Positions 43,433-52,300 of a stretch of 52,993 nucleotides of DNA are shown here, piece by piece (position 1 is the stretch's first letter; each line of letters begins with the position of its first letter). The translations under genes were made by a program, and so were the position numbers. The notes below the pieces were generated by a model, which was given only the letters and a program-made list of their open reading frames with translations, searched no databases and was not told the origin of the DNA. This DNA is from Streptomyces mesophilus (GTDB lineage Bacteria > Actinomycetota > Actinomycetes > Streptomycetales > Streptomycetaceae): assembly GCF_011044995.1 (NCBI RefSeq), contig NZ_JAAKZW010000024.1, forward strand, positions 1 to 52,993, written 5' to 3'.

Positions 43433-45127
43433 GTGACGAATGACCTTCCGCAAGACATAGAGGCACGCGGGGAGGCGCTTGTCGCCGCCGCCGCATCGGG
43501 TGACCGGAAAATGGTGCGGCGGCACAGCGACTTCTTCGTGTGGGGCCGGCTGGTTGACGAGGGCATTCCGTACTGGCAGCGGGCGGTGGCAGCGGGTGAT
43601 CCGTTCGCGCACTTCACGTTGGCCCGGTACCGGAAGATCCGGGGAGACCGAGCGGCGGCGGAAACGCTCTACCGGGCCGCGGCGGACCGTGATGTGGATT
43701 GTGCGTACGGTCTCGGGGTGCTTCTGGGGGAGCGCGGCGATCCGGAGGCCGCCGTGTGGTTCCGTCGTGGCTGGGAGGAAGGCCGGCACCTGGATTGCAA
43801 GATCGAGCTGGGCAAACTGCTGGCCGCCGAGGGCCAACCCGGTGAAGCCGCACGGTTGTTGATGAGCGAGGTGGAGATCGGCGACATCGCCGTGTTCCGC
43901 TGGGCGAAGCTGTTCGAGTCGTTCCGCGAGACGTTCGACGAGGTCGCCGCCGGCCTTGACGCGGCGGAGGCCGCCGGGGATGGGGACAGCGCCGCGGCAG
44001 CGGTGCGCGCGCTGATCGACTTGGACCGCCACTTCGCGGACTATCCCGGTCTGAAGACCGAAGCAGCGGGCCTGTACGGCAGGGCTTCGGCGCTCAGCGC
44101 GCCGGCCCGCGTGGACCATTCCCTGTTCCTGGTCGAGAGCGGCGGCGAGGCGTCCTGGCCCGAGGCGGTCGCCCTGTTGGTCAGCGCGCATGAGGAGGGT
44201 GTCGCAGAGGCCGGCTACGTGCTCGGAGCTGTGCACGGGGAGCGTGGTGACCTTGCTGAGGCCGAGCGCTGGTACGGCACCGTCGCCGGCGCGGGGGACC
44301 AGGACGCGCAGTGGAATCTCGCCGTACTTCTCAAGCGGCAGCGGCGCTACGACGAGGCCGAGGTGTGGCTGAACCGGCTGGGACCGGATGTGGAGAAGGC
44401 TGTCTCGATGCTGTCCGCGATCACCGCGCTGCGCGAGGCGGGCCAGGTCGATCCCGGTGAGGACTTGGACCGGTTGCCCGGGCTGCGCGAGCGTGCGCAG
44501 GCGGGCGATGCGGCGGCCGCGTACACCTACGGGAAGATCCTGCGTGACGGGGCGAAGACCGCCTACCGGTACTTGTTGCGCTGGATCGAGCCTGCCGCGC
44601 AGGCAGGTGATCCGGACGCCGCCTGTGATCTCGCGGACCTGTACCGCGCGCTGGGCCGGCCGGTACTGCGCGATGAGTGGTACCGCAAGGCCGCCGAGGC
44701 AGGGCATCACGGCGCGTGCCGGTATATGGGTCACCTCTTGGAGCACCACCGCGACTATCAGGAGGCCGAGCGCTGGTTTGTCCGGGCGGCCGGCGACGGC
44801 TCGAGCCTGCACGTCATGCTCGCGGGCAAGCTGAAGGTTCAGCGCGGTGCGTACGCCGAGGCGGAGCCCTTGTTGCGCAGCGTCTGGGAAGACGCCGACG
44901 AGGACACACCGCAGTGGGTGGAGGCGGCCGGCTACTACGGACTGGCCCTCGCGCGCCTGGGCCGCCCCGAAGAGGCGGAGACCCCGTTGCGGGAGGCGGC
45001 CGAACGCTGGGGCGCGGAGATCCGTCCCCACTACGATTCGGACGACCTGGAGGCCCTGACCCGGATGGTCGATCCAGCCAAGGAACTCGCCAAGGTGGAG
45101 GCTCTGTTGGCACAGCGAGACGACTGA
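43433..45127 (+). CDS. Sel1/TPR-repeat protein
   Basis: The 564-residue protein is built almost entirely of helical hairpin repeats of 34-36 residues, with Sel1/TPR consensus pieces: AHFTLARYRKIRGDRAAAE, CAYGLGVLLGERGDPEAAV, AGYVLGAVHGERGDLAEAE, ACRYMGHLLEHHRDYQEAE and YYGLALARLGRPEEAETPL. Such scaffolds bind partner proteins. It has no signal peptide. The start is GTG 43433 (or ATG 43424) without a clear ribosome-binding site. The partner is unknown; the divergent helical protein is one candidate. Confidence 0.85.
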   Translation: MTNDLPQDIEARGEALVAAAASGDRKMVRRHSDFFVWGRLVDEGIPYWQRAVAAGDPFAHFTLARYRKIRGDRAAAETLYRAAADRDVDCAYGLGVLLGERGDPEAAVWFRRGWEEGRHLDCKIELGKLLAAEGQPGEAARLLMSEVEIGDIAVFRWAKLFESFRETFDEVAAGLDAAEAAGDGDSAAAAVRALIDLDRHFADYPGLKTEAAGLYGRASALSAPARVDHSLFLVESGGEASWPEAVALLVSAHEEGVAEAGYVLGAVHGERGDLAEAERWYGTVAGAGDQDAQWNLAVLLKRQRRYDEAEVWLNRLGPDVEKAVSMLSAITALREAGQVDPGEDLDRLPGLRERAQAGDAAAAYTYGKILRDGAKTAYRYLLRWIEPAAQAGDPDAACDLADLYRALGRPVLRDEWYRKAAEAGHHGACRYMGHLLEHHRDYQEAERWFVRAAGDGSSLHVMLAGKLKVQRGAYAEAEPLLRSVWEDADEDTPQWVEAAGYYGLALARLGRPEEAETPLREAAERWGAEIRPHYDSDDLEALTRMVDPAKELAKVEALLAQRDD

Positions 45128-45133
45128 CCGCGG

Positions 45134-45170
45134 AGCGGCGCGCGTGTCGGCACGTTGCCGGCGCGCCGCT
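45134..45170. terminator. Long bidirectional hairpin
   Basis: AGCGGCGCGC pairs perfectly with GCGCGCCGCT. Inside, CGGCA pairs with TGCCG around a CGT loop, with a four-base bulge (gtgt) on one side. This 15-bp interrupted stem follows the TPR gene by seven bases and sits between convergent genes. Confidence 0.8.
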
Positions 45171-45222
45171 GCCGAGAACCCACCGGACAGGACCGCGTCC
45201 TCGGCCGCGGCCGTTCGCGTCT

Positions 45223-45630
45223 CTAGTCGTGGCCGGCTTCTTCGCCCGGGGCGATGAGTCGGACGAAGTTCTCGATCTCGGTGGGGTCCTCGGGCGCTCC
45301 TCCGCGTTCCATGACAACGGGCTTCATGAAGCCGCTGGCGAAGACGTGCCAGGCGAGGACGGGTTCGGTGTTGGTGGTGGCCGCGTCCCCGGTGAAGAGC
45401 GCGGTCCAGCCTCCGCCGGGCAGAGCGGCGATGACGGGCGCGTCCTCTTCCAGCTGGAGTCCCGCGAAGTTGCTGTCCTTGTTGGCTCGCACGAGCCGGC
45501 CCTTCTTGGTGTCGGCTACGAGGGCGTACCCCGCGTCGTCCCACGCCACGATGGGCCGCGTCTCGTAGTGCGTGCGCTGATCGGTCTCGACCTTGTATCG
45601 GGCGGTGTAGGCCTCGGTGGCGGGGATCAC
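45223..45630 (-). CDS. Hypothetical protein, 135 aa
   Basis: Starts at GTG 45630, which overlaps the stop of the upstream small gene (GTGA). The sequence is strand-rich: YKVETDQRTHYETRPIVAWDD, GYALVADTKKGRLVRANKD and GGGWTALFTGD, ending in an acidic tail. It has no membrane segment, and the fold resembles a small beta-barrel or SH3-like protein. The frame stays open upstream, but codon bias there switches to the overlapping 57-aa gene, so the short form is preferred. Confidence 0.7.
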   Translation of the reverse strand: MIPATEAYTARYKVETDQRTHYETRPIVAWDDAGYALVADTKKGRLVRANKDSNFAGLQLEEDAPVIAALPGGGWTALFTGDAATTNTEPVLAWHVFASGFMKPVVMERGGAPEDPTEIENFVRLIAPGEEAGHD

Positions 45631-45800
45631 TGGCGCTCCTTCGTCTGATGCCGGCTGGGGAGCGTACTGGTGGGCCTGTGCTTGCGGCATGGGAACAGTT
45701 CCATCGGCCGGATGACGTCGTATTTGCTCGGCGAGCGTGCGTAGATCTTGCAGGTCGAGTGGCTTGTCGGGAACAGCAGGTCCTGCCGGTGCTGTTGCAT
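45627..45800 (-). CDS. 57-aa hypothetical protein
   Basis: Starts at ATG 45800 and ends in the start codon of the 135-aa gene. About 80 % of its third positions are G or C, clearly more than in the competing frames. The sequence includes TCKIYARSPSKYDVIRPMEL and a basic tail. It is translationally coupled on both sides. Function unknown. Confidence 0.5.
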   Translation of the reverse strand: MQQHRQDLLFPTSHSTCKIYARSPSKYDVIRPMELFPCRKHRPTSTLPSRHQTKERQ

Positions 45801-45898
45801 CAGCCGAGGGGCCGGTGCCGCATGGGCGGGTACACGGAGACCACACGGTCGCCGCCCGCCGGGATCCGGGCCTCGGGAACGCGGTACGCCCACCGCAC
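45800..45898 (-). CDS. Tiny possible gene, 32 aa
   Basis: GTG 45898 to a TGA that shares its last base with the ATG of the next gene (TGATG). The peptide (VRWAYRVPEARIPAGGDRV, then VSVYPPMRHRPLG) has good codon bias. The ribosome-binding site is poor; it may be a leader peptide or the relic of a longer gene. Confidence 0.35.
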   Translation of the reverse strand: MRWAYRVPEARIPAGGDRVVSVYPPMRHRPLG

Positions 45899-45909
45899 CC
45901 TCTGACCAA

Positions 45910-45927
45910 GACGTAATAGACGTAATA
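45910..45927. repeat. Tandem 9-bp repeat GACGTAATA
   Basis: Two exact copies without a gap form an AT-rich spot between the divergent small-gene group and the deacetylase gene. TAATAG/TAATAA on one strand and TATTAC on the other could serve as -10 elements, and the repeat could bind a regulator of both. Confidence 0.5.
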
Positions 45928-45947
45928 ACTGCTGGAGGACTTGTTCC

Positions 45948-46781
45948 ATGACTGGCCGGCCTTTGACGCTCATGGCAGTGCACGCCCACCCCGACGACGA
46001 GGCCACCGGAACCGGAGGGGTTCTCGCGCGGTACGCGGCGGAAGGCATCCGCACGGTTCTCGTCACGTGTACCGACGGGGGTTGCGGTGACGGACCAGGA
46101 GGGATCAAGCCGGGGGATCCCGGCCACGATCCGGCGGCCGTCGCCGCGATGCGTCGTAAAGAACTCGAGGCAAGCTGCGAGGTCCTGAAGGTCAGCGATC
46201 TCGAGATGCTCGACTATGCGGACTCCGGGATGGTGGGCTGGCCGAGCAACGACGCCCCCGGATCCTTCTGGCAGACCCCCGTGGAGGTAGGCGCCGCGCG
46301 ACTCGCGGAACTCATGCGGCACTACCAGCCCGATGTGGTCGTCACCTACGACGAGAACGGCTTCTACGGTCACCCCGACCACATCCAGGCCCACCGGATC
46401 ACGATGGCGGCGCTGGAGATGACCGAGCTGACACCGAAGGTGTACTGGACGACGATGCCCCGCTCGGGGATGCAACGGTTCGGCGAGATCATGCGTGAGC
46501 TGGACCCGGACATGCCCGCGCCGGATCCGGCCGAGGCCGCCGCGATGGCCGAGATCGGCCTGCCCGACGAGGAGATCACCACGTGGGTGGACACCACCGC
46601 CTACAGCGGCCAGAAGTTCGACGCGCTGGCCGCGCACGCCAGTCAGGGCGAGAACATCTTCTTCCTCAAGATGGGCAAGGAGAGGTTCGGCGACTTGATG
46701 GGCATGGAGACCTTCGTACGCGTCAAGGACGCCACGGGCGCGAGTGCCCCCGAGGACGATCTCTTCGCTGGGCTGCGCTGA
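45948..46781 (+). CDS. PIG-L/LmbE-family N-acetylglucosaminyl deacetylase-like enzyme
   Basis: The 277-residue protein has the zinc motif AHPDDE at residues 13-18, TCTDGGCGDGPGG, DVVVTYDENGFYGHPDHI with the second metal and catalytic His group, and a closing helical part. These fit the PIG-L family that includes MshB and the mycothiol S-conjugate amidase Mca. Length and the GFYGHPDH motif are closest to Mca/MshB, that is cleavage of an N-acyl glucosamine, perhaps in detoxification. GGAGG stands nine bases before the ATG. It is followed by a strong terminator. Confidence 0.88.
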   Translation: MTGRPLTLMAVHAHPDDEATGTGGVLARYAAEGIRTVLVTCTDGGCGDGPGGIKPGDPGHDPAAVAAMRRKELEASCEVLKVSDLEMLDYADSGMVGWPSNDAPGSFWQTPVEVGAARLAELMRHYQPDVVVTYDENGFYGHPDHIQAHRITMAALEMTELTPKVYWTTMPRSGMQRFGEIMRELDPDMPAPDPAEAAAMAEIGLPDEEITTWVDTTAYSGQKFDALAAHASQGENIFFLKMGKERFGDLMGMETFVRVKDATGASAPEDDLFAGLR

Positions 46782-46829
46782 TCCGCCCCTCCGTCGGGCC
46801 GGCAAGGGCCGAGGCAACGGACCGGCTGC

Positions 46830-46860
46830 GGCTTCACCAGCCGTCACGCTGGTGGAAGCC
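46830..46860. terminator. Bidirectional terminator hairpin
   Basis: GGCTTCACCAGC pairs with GCTGGTGGAAGCC across a six-base loop: twelve pairs with a single bulged base. It lies between convergent genes and directly touches the stop codon of the decarboxylase gene. Confidence 0.85.
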
Positions 46861-47613
46861 TCATCCGGGGGGCCCGCTCTCCGACAGGTAGTCATGAACA
46901 GGGGTCATCGGCGCCAGGGTGAGATCGGTGCGCACGTGCATTACCTGCCGGACCTCCAGCACCGGGAGGTCGGCGAAGGGGGCCATGACGTGCGCGAAGA
47001 GCTGTAGCCGTCCCGGTCCGGTCCAGGCTTCTTTGACCGTGATGTCCACGATCTCGGTGCGGGCCAAATGGCAGGTCAGCGGCTCGCCGGTGTATCCGCG
47101 GACCAGCTTGACGGCGTAGGTGGGGACACCGATCTGTGCGCGGGCGGTGTCGTGGTCCATCGGTTGCCACTTGTAGGCCATGGTCGCCGTGGCGACGCGC
47201 TCGCCGCCATGGTCGAGCGTCCCCACCAGGGCGCCCTGGGAGATGGTCAGGCGGGGGCTGCCCATCGTCTTGGGATAGGCGCTCAGCTCACGGCCGGCGA
47301 CCGTGGCGCCGAAGCTGTCGAGGTGCATGGCGTGCAGGTACTCGCCGTGCTCGTCGTGGTGGCGGACCGGGATGGCCTGCCCGCATTCGGTGTACGGGCC
47401 GTAGCCGTCGACGTCGCCCATCTTCATCACCTCGAACCGGACGAGGGGTTCGTCGAACGTGAGCGGTTCGGGGACGACCGCGCGCAGCGCGCCGGGATCG
47501 GTGCGGTAGGTGATCGTGAAGTACTCCCGGTCCACGAAGCGCGGTGAGCGGGGGACGATCACGGGTTGGGTGAGCGGTGTGGTGGGGGACTCGAGGACGC
47601 GGTGCGCCTCCAT
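46861..47613 (-). CDS. adc: Acetoacetate decarboxylase-like enzyme
   Basis: The 250-residue protein matches clostridial acetoacetate decarboxylase along its full length: DREYFTITYRTDPGALR, VVPEPLTFDEPLVRFEVM, YTECGQAIPV and GRELSAYPKTMGSPRL. The Schiff-base Lys (Lys115 in C. acetobutylicum), Arg29 and Glu76 are present. The adjacent Lys116 is Thr. The reaction is decarboxylation of a beta-keto acid to a ketone. AGGAG precedes the ATG. It is the last gene of the minus-strand PUFA-like cluster, so the substrate may be a longer beta-keto acid from that pathway; this is inference. Confidence 0.88.
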   Translation of the reverse strand: MEAHRVLESPTTPLTQPVIVPRSPRFVDREYFTITYRTDPGALRAVVPEPLTFDEPLVRFEVMKMGDVDGYGPYTECGQAIPVRHHDEHGEYLHAMHLDSFGATVAGRELSAYPKTMGSPRLTISQGALVGTLDHGGERVATATMAYKWQPMDHDTARAQIGVPTYAVKLVRGYTGEPLTCHLARTEIVDITVKEAWTGPGRLQLFAHVMAPFADLPVLEVRQVMHVRTDLTLAPMTPVHDYLSESGPPG

Positions 47614-47675
47614 GGAGCCACTCCTTTCGGATGCGTGGCGAGTGAGCCGTTGAACCGCCGCCTGCGGCTGGGTGG

Positions 47676-48569
47676 TCAGGAGCCGGCGGGTCGGTAGTCG
47701 TCGTAGAAGCCGCGCCCGCTTTTGACGCCGAGCCGGCCGGCCTCCAGGTAGCTCGTCAGGAGCGTGCGGGGGGTCTCGGGGAGATCAGCGCGTTCCGCGG
47801 CGTAGGCCTTCTCGATGTCCAGGACCACGTCGAGACCGACGACGTCCATGAGGCGGAACGGGGCCGCGGCGGAGCCGGAGTTGAGGCGCCAGATGTCGTC
47901 GATCTCCTGGGGTGTTGCCACGCCGTCGGCCACGACACACAGGCACTCCCGTTTGATGGCGGCCCAGATGCGGTTGAAGATGAACCCGGTGCTCTCCGCG
48001 CGGGCTTCGAAGGGGCGCAGCCCGTACTTCGGCAGCTCGGCGAGGACGAGGTCGATGACGCTCCGGTCCGTCTGGCCCGAGGACATCACCTCGACCGCGT
48101 TCATCTCGGGCGGCAGATAGAAGTGCAGGTTGAGCACCTGGGTGGGCCGGGTGACTCCGTCGATGAGCCGGCTGGTGGGATACGAGGACGAGTTGCTGGC
48201 CAGTACCGCGTCCGGCGCGGCCAGCCGGTCGAGGTCCGCGAGGACCTCCCGCTTGAGGCCCAGATCCTCCGGGACGGCCTCCACCACCAGCCATGCGTCG
48301 GTCACCGCTTGCGCCGCGGTGTCGGTGAACTGGACCGGGCCGGGGGAGCCGTCGTCCAGCCGGTCCACCACCTCGGGCAACCGGGCGGCGACGAACGCCG
48401 CGGCCTCCCGGCGGGCCGCCGCGGACGGGTCGTACAGCCGGACGGTGCCGCCGCGCGCGGCGAACATCAAGGCGATGCGGCGGCCGAGGGTACCGGCTCC
48501 GACGACCGCGACGGGCCGTCCGGTGGGGTCCGGGGCGTGGCCGGTTTGGGTGGCGGTGGGACTGGTCAT
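47676..48569 (-). CDS. 3-hydroxyacyl-CoA dehydrogenase family protein
   Basis: The 297-residue protein has an N-terminal Rossmann fold (VAVVGAGTLGRRIALMFAARG), the VVEAVPEDLGLK and NSSSYPTSRL segments and the catalytic-region NLHFYLPPEMNAVEV. The C-terminal helical domain has STGFIFNRIWAAIKREC and GVKSGRGFYDDY. It is a one-domain NAD-dependent enzyme oxidising 3-hydroxyacyl substrates to 3-keto forms. The HFY-L-PP motif differs from the usual HFFNP, as in L-gulonate- or carnitine-dehydrogenase relatives, so CoA may not be the carrier. It lies between the PPTase and decarboxylase genes. Confidence 0.88.
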   Translation of the reverse strand: MTSPTATQTGHAPDPTGRPVAVVGAGTLGRRIALMFAARGGTVRLYDPSAAARREAAAFVAARLPEVVDRLDDGSPGPVQFTDTAAQAVTDAWLVVEAVPEDLGLKREVLADLDRLAAPDAVLASNSSSYPTSRLIDGVTRPTQVLNLHFYLPPEMNAVEVMSSGQTDRSVIDLVLAELPKYGLRPFEARAESTGFIFNRIWAAIKRECLCVVADGVATPQEIDDIWRLNSGSAAAPFRLMDVVGLDVVLDIEKAYAAERADLPETPRTLLTSYLEAGRLGVKSGRGFYDDYRPAGS

Positions 48570-48620
48570 CCTCGTGACTCCCGTTCGTGAAGGGGTGGTG
48601 GGTGCGCGGAGCTTGGGTGG

Positions 48621-49355
48621 CTATCGGCTGTAGCGGCCTTCTCTTGCCGGGAAGGTGACGCAGGTGGCGATGTACGAGCCGCGGACGGCGAAGGTGCAGT
48701 GGGGTGTGCCGTACCGCGCGAGCCGCTCGCGATGGGGAGCGGCGAGGCGGACACGGAGGGTGCGGTCCGCCGGGTCGGGGATCAGCTCGGCGTCGCGGTG
48801 GTCGAGCCAGCTGCCTGCCAGCGGGAACCACGCCTTGTAGAGGCTCTCCTTCGCGCTGAACAGCACGGTCTCCCAAGGAATGCCGTCGTCGGTGTGGGCA
48901 CGCAGCCAGGCGCGTTCGGCTGGGGTGCAGATGTCGCGTACGACCTCCGCGGGCAGGGGTTCGGCCAGTTCGGCGTCGATTCCGATGCCCGCGAAGCGGC
49001 GCCGGCGGGCGACGGCCGCGGCGCAGTAGCCGGCGCGGTGGGTGATGGACCCCACCACTCCGCGCGGCCACAGCGGTTCGCGATGGTCGCCGCGCAGCAC
49101 CGGCAGGCGGCGGGCGCCGACTACACCCAGGCCGGCCATGGCGCGATGCGCGCAGCCGCGTCCGGCGATGAAGTCCTGGTAGCGGTCCGGGTAGCTCCCG
49201 GCGGCTGCGGCCTCCTCGGCGGGGAGCAGCGCGGGATGGCGAGGCATGGGTACGGGTGTCTCGGCCCAGCACACGTCCTGCGGCAGCACGTCCCGCAGTG
49301 GGACGGGGGCGAGTACCGGCGGTTCCGGTGTGGGTGGCCAGGTCTTGCCACTCAT
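48621..49355 (-). CDS. 4'-phosphopantetheinyl transferase, Sfp/EntD type
   Basis: The 244-residue protein has the P1-P3 motifs: GVVGSITHRAGY, GIGIDAEL (metal-binding Asp/Glu) and FSAKESLYKAW (catalytic Lys region). It activates acyl carrier proteins by transferring the phosphopantetheine arm from CoA. It starts seven bases after the stop of the dehydratase-domain megasynthase, so it is almost certainly the dedicated PPTase (PfaE equivalent) of that enzyme. Confidence 0.93.
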   Translation of the reverse strand: MSGKTWPPTPEPPVLAPVPLRDVLPQDVCWAETPVPMPRHPALLPAEEAAAAGSYPDRYQDFIAGRGCAHRAMAGLGVVGARRLPVLRGDHREPLWPRGVVGSITHRAGYCAAAVARRRRFAGIGIDAELAEPLPAEVVRDICTPAERAWLRAHTDDGIPWETVLFSAKESLYKAWFPLAGSWLDHRDAELIPDPADRTLRVRLAAPHRERLARYGTPHCTFAVRGSYIATCVTFPAREGRYSR

Positions 49356-49362
49356 CGCTGTC

Positions 49363-52300
49363 CTACCTTTCCGGTCGTGGTTTCGAGCTGGTCACCCGTA
49401 CCGTCCCGTTGGGGAGGTCGACGACGTCGACGGGGTGGATGTGCGGGCCGCTGCCGCGCACGGTGGCGCCGTTCAGGCCGGCGGTGATTTCGACCTGGGA
49501 CGGGTGGGTGCCGGTCAGGCGGGCCACGTGGTCGGCCACTGCGATGCGCACCAGCCGTTGTCGGCCGCGGACGCCCTCGGGCAGCCGGTAGATGTGCGCG
49601 AGGGTGCCGGGAATCCAGTCGCAGACGCTGACCGTGCGCGCGGAGAGTGTGGTGGCGTCGCCCACGGCATCGGAGATGCCTCGGGCGTGCGGGGCGGGGA
49701 GGCGGTCGCGGTAGAAGGTGTTGCGGTGCTCGGGTGGTACGGCCTTGAGGAACGGCCCGACCGGGTAGAGGAGTTCGATCAGCCGCATCGCCAGGAGCAT
49801 GCGGCCGTCGCAGGACACCTGGATGTCGACGACGGGTCGGCGGCACTCGGTGTCCTCGAAGCCGGCGAACCTGCTCTCCACTTGGAGGAGTCCGGACCTG
49901 GGCAGGGGGTCGAAGAAGTCCACGCGGTCGAGGCGGTGTGGGTAGGCGACCATGCCGGGCTCGACGTCGGGGGACCAGCGTCGGTAGTCGGCGTTCGGGA
50001 TGGTGTGGGTGAGCGCGTCGAGCGGCCCCTGGCCCAGGAGCCCGTGCGGTACGGAACCGGCCGCCGGATCGAGCACCGCCGAGGAGCCGTTGGAGCCGAT
50101 CCGCAACTCGGTGAGGTAGTGGAAGGCGGGCCCGTGCATGGTCCAGGACGGGGTGTAGATGTCCGTGACGGCTTCCGCGTCGGCCAACGGGGGGAACGGC
50201 GAAGGAGGTTGGGGAGGCGTGCCGAGAAGCACGGTCGCGCGGGCATCGTCGGTCGTCGAACGGTTCTGCCGTACACCGGTGTCCGGCAAATCGTCGTGAG
50301 CCCGGAGCGTCGCCGTCCACCGGTCGGGGTCCTCGGTCGGGGAAATCCCGGTGTCCAGGATCAAGGGGCCCGGCACGGTCACCCAACTTTTGAGCGACAG
50401 ATCCCGTACGCCGGTGATTCGGCGTCCGGTACGCCGGGCGACCGCCCCGGCCAGCCGGTCCATGACCGACATCATGGGCAGGCAGGGAACCGTGTGGTTC
50501 GGGCGATGGTCGTCGAGCCAGCGGTCGAGTGCCGGGTCGAGCCGGTCGGCGGTGCCGTCATCCGGGCCGGATACGACCCGCATGCCCAGTTCCCTGGCGT
50601 GGTAGATCCGCCGTCCGTCCACCCAGAGCCATGCCTCGGCGATGGCGTAGGGGCCGCGTTCGTCCGTGCCCGCCTCGGTGATCTCCATCTCCACGGTGAC
50701 CAGCGCGTCCGCGGGCACGACCTGGCCGCGGTACTTCCATGTGAACTCACGGCCGGTCAGCAGTGGTTCGAATCGCGGCCGGGGCACGTCGGCGCCGATG
50801 TTCTGCTCGATGAGGTGGAACTGCAGCAGTTGGCACATCGCTTCCAGACCGAGCGAGCCGGGCTGTACCGGGTCCTGGAAGAAGTGAGCCCGGAAGAACC
50901 ACTCGCCGGGATCGACCGTCTTCTCCGCCCGCAGCCGCCCGAGCCCGGCCGCGCCGCTGTCCGGCCAGTAGCCGGTGACCCGGTCGATCATCAGAAGCAT
51001 CGGGCCGGGCAGTCGCAGCTCGCCCGCGCAGTACCGGGCGGGACCGGCCGTCAGGTCCGCGGTGCGGTCGCAGGGCAGAGCGAGGCGCGAACGCTCCTCG
51101 TCGGTCGGCGACAGCCCCACCTGGTCCTGGAACGCCTCGGGCGGGAAGAACCCGAAAACCGTGGTGCAGTTGAACACTTCACGGCCGTCGGCGTGACAGC
51201 GTACGGCGAACGACTCGATGATCATGTCGCCCGTCTGGGAGACGTCGAGGAGTTCTACCTCCGTACGCAGCACTTGTGTGCCGGTCGGTACTTCGCCGGT
51301 GACCGTGCCGGTGCCGTCCAGGTTGCGGAACAGCAGGTCGCCGACGGGCTCCGGCAGTCGGCGCGTGTACGAGGCCAGCCAGCCGCAGGGCTGCAGGGCG
51401 ACCTCCAAGAGCACACAGAACGGCATGGTGGGGTTGCCGTTCTCGGCCCGGAACCAGACCTCGTCCGGCACGTCGTACTCGGCCGTGACGCGGCTGCCCG
51501 GCCGCATCGCGCCGATCGGACCCTCGACCGTCGTGATGCGGCTCATGAAGTGGTACGGCGGTCCCGGCAGCCGGGGCATGCGCCGTGGCCCGTCGAGCGG
51601 GGCGTACGTCGGTCCGAACGCCTCCGTGGGGCGCCCCCAGGCGCAGGCGAGCAGCGAGGCGTACCCGAAGCGGAAGCCGTCCGCCTCGGCCACCGGACCG
51701 TTGTCGGCGTGACCGGCCAGGCCGCCCAGGGTGCTCACGGGTACCAGCTCGCCGGTGCGCTGCTGCTCGAGCGGACCGAGTGCGCGCCAGTGGGACAGCG
51801 GCCAGTCAGGCACCAGGCGCAGGGAGACCCCCTGCGCGTGGAAGGCTTTGACTCCGTCGACGGTGCACAACAGGTCTGCGGTCAGGGCGGGTTCGGGTCC
51901 GCCCGTCACTTCGGTGACGTACACCTCGTACACCAGAAGCCGGCTGTCGGGCGTCGCCTGGCCGCGGCAGCGCATCGGGATGCCCTGGCCCGGCGCCGGC
52001 TCGAAACGCCAGCCGTCGCGGTCGGCGGTGTGACCCAGGGCCGCGAGGTGGAACGCCATGGCCTGCAGGCAGCCTTCGAACATCAGCGTCCCCGGCATGC
52101 AGGGATCGTTCTTGAAGTGCCCGGAGAAGAACCAGCTGTCGGGCCTGAGCGGCAGCTCCGCGCGCAGATAGCCGCGCCCGTGCGGGCCGCCCGCGGGGTC
52201 GAAATCGGTGACTTCGTGCAGCAGCCGCATGCGGTCGTCTGGGATACGCGGCGGCCGCACCTGGGAGCGGGTCGTCTCCCAGCCGGGTCCGAAGCATTCG

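Noticed and set aside
43227..43436. 69-codon plus-strand frame between the divergent genes
   Set aside because: Low-complexity Gly/Ala/Thr composition, poor codon bias and no recognisable motif.
43133..45544. Upstream continuation of the frame of the 395-aa protein
   Set aside because: It runs antisense to the Sel1/TPR gene; a good start with a ribosome-binding site exists at 43132.
45631..45909. N-terminal extension of the 135-aa protein to a TTG at 45909
   Set aside because: Third-position GC drops there while the overlapping frame of the 57-aa gene shows normal bias, and GTG 45630 couples neatly to that gene's stop.
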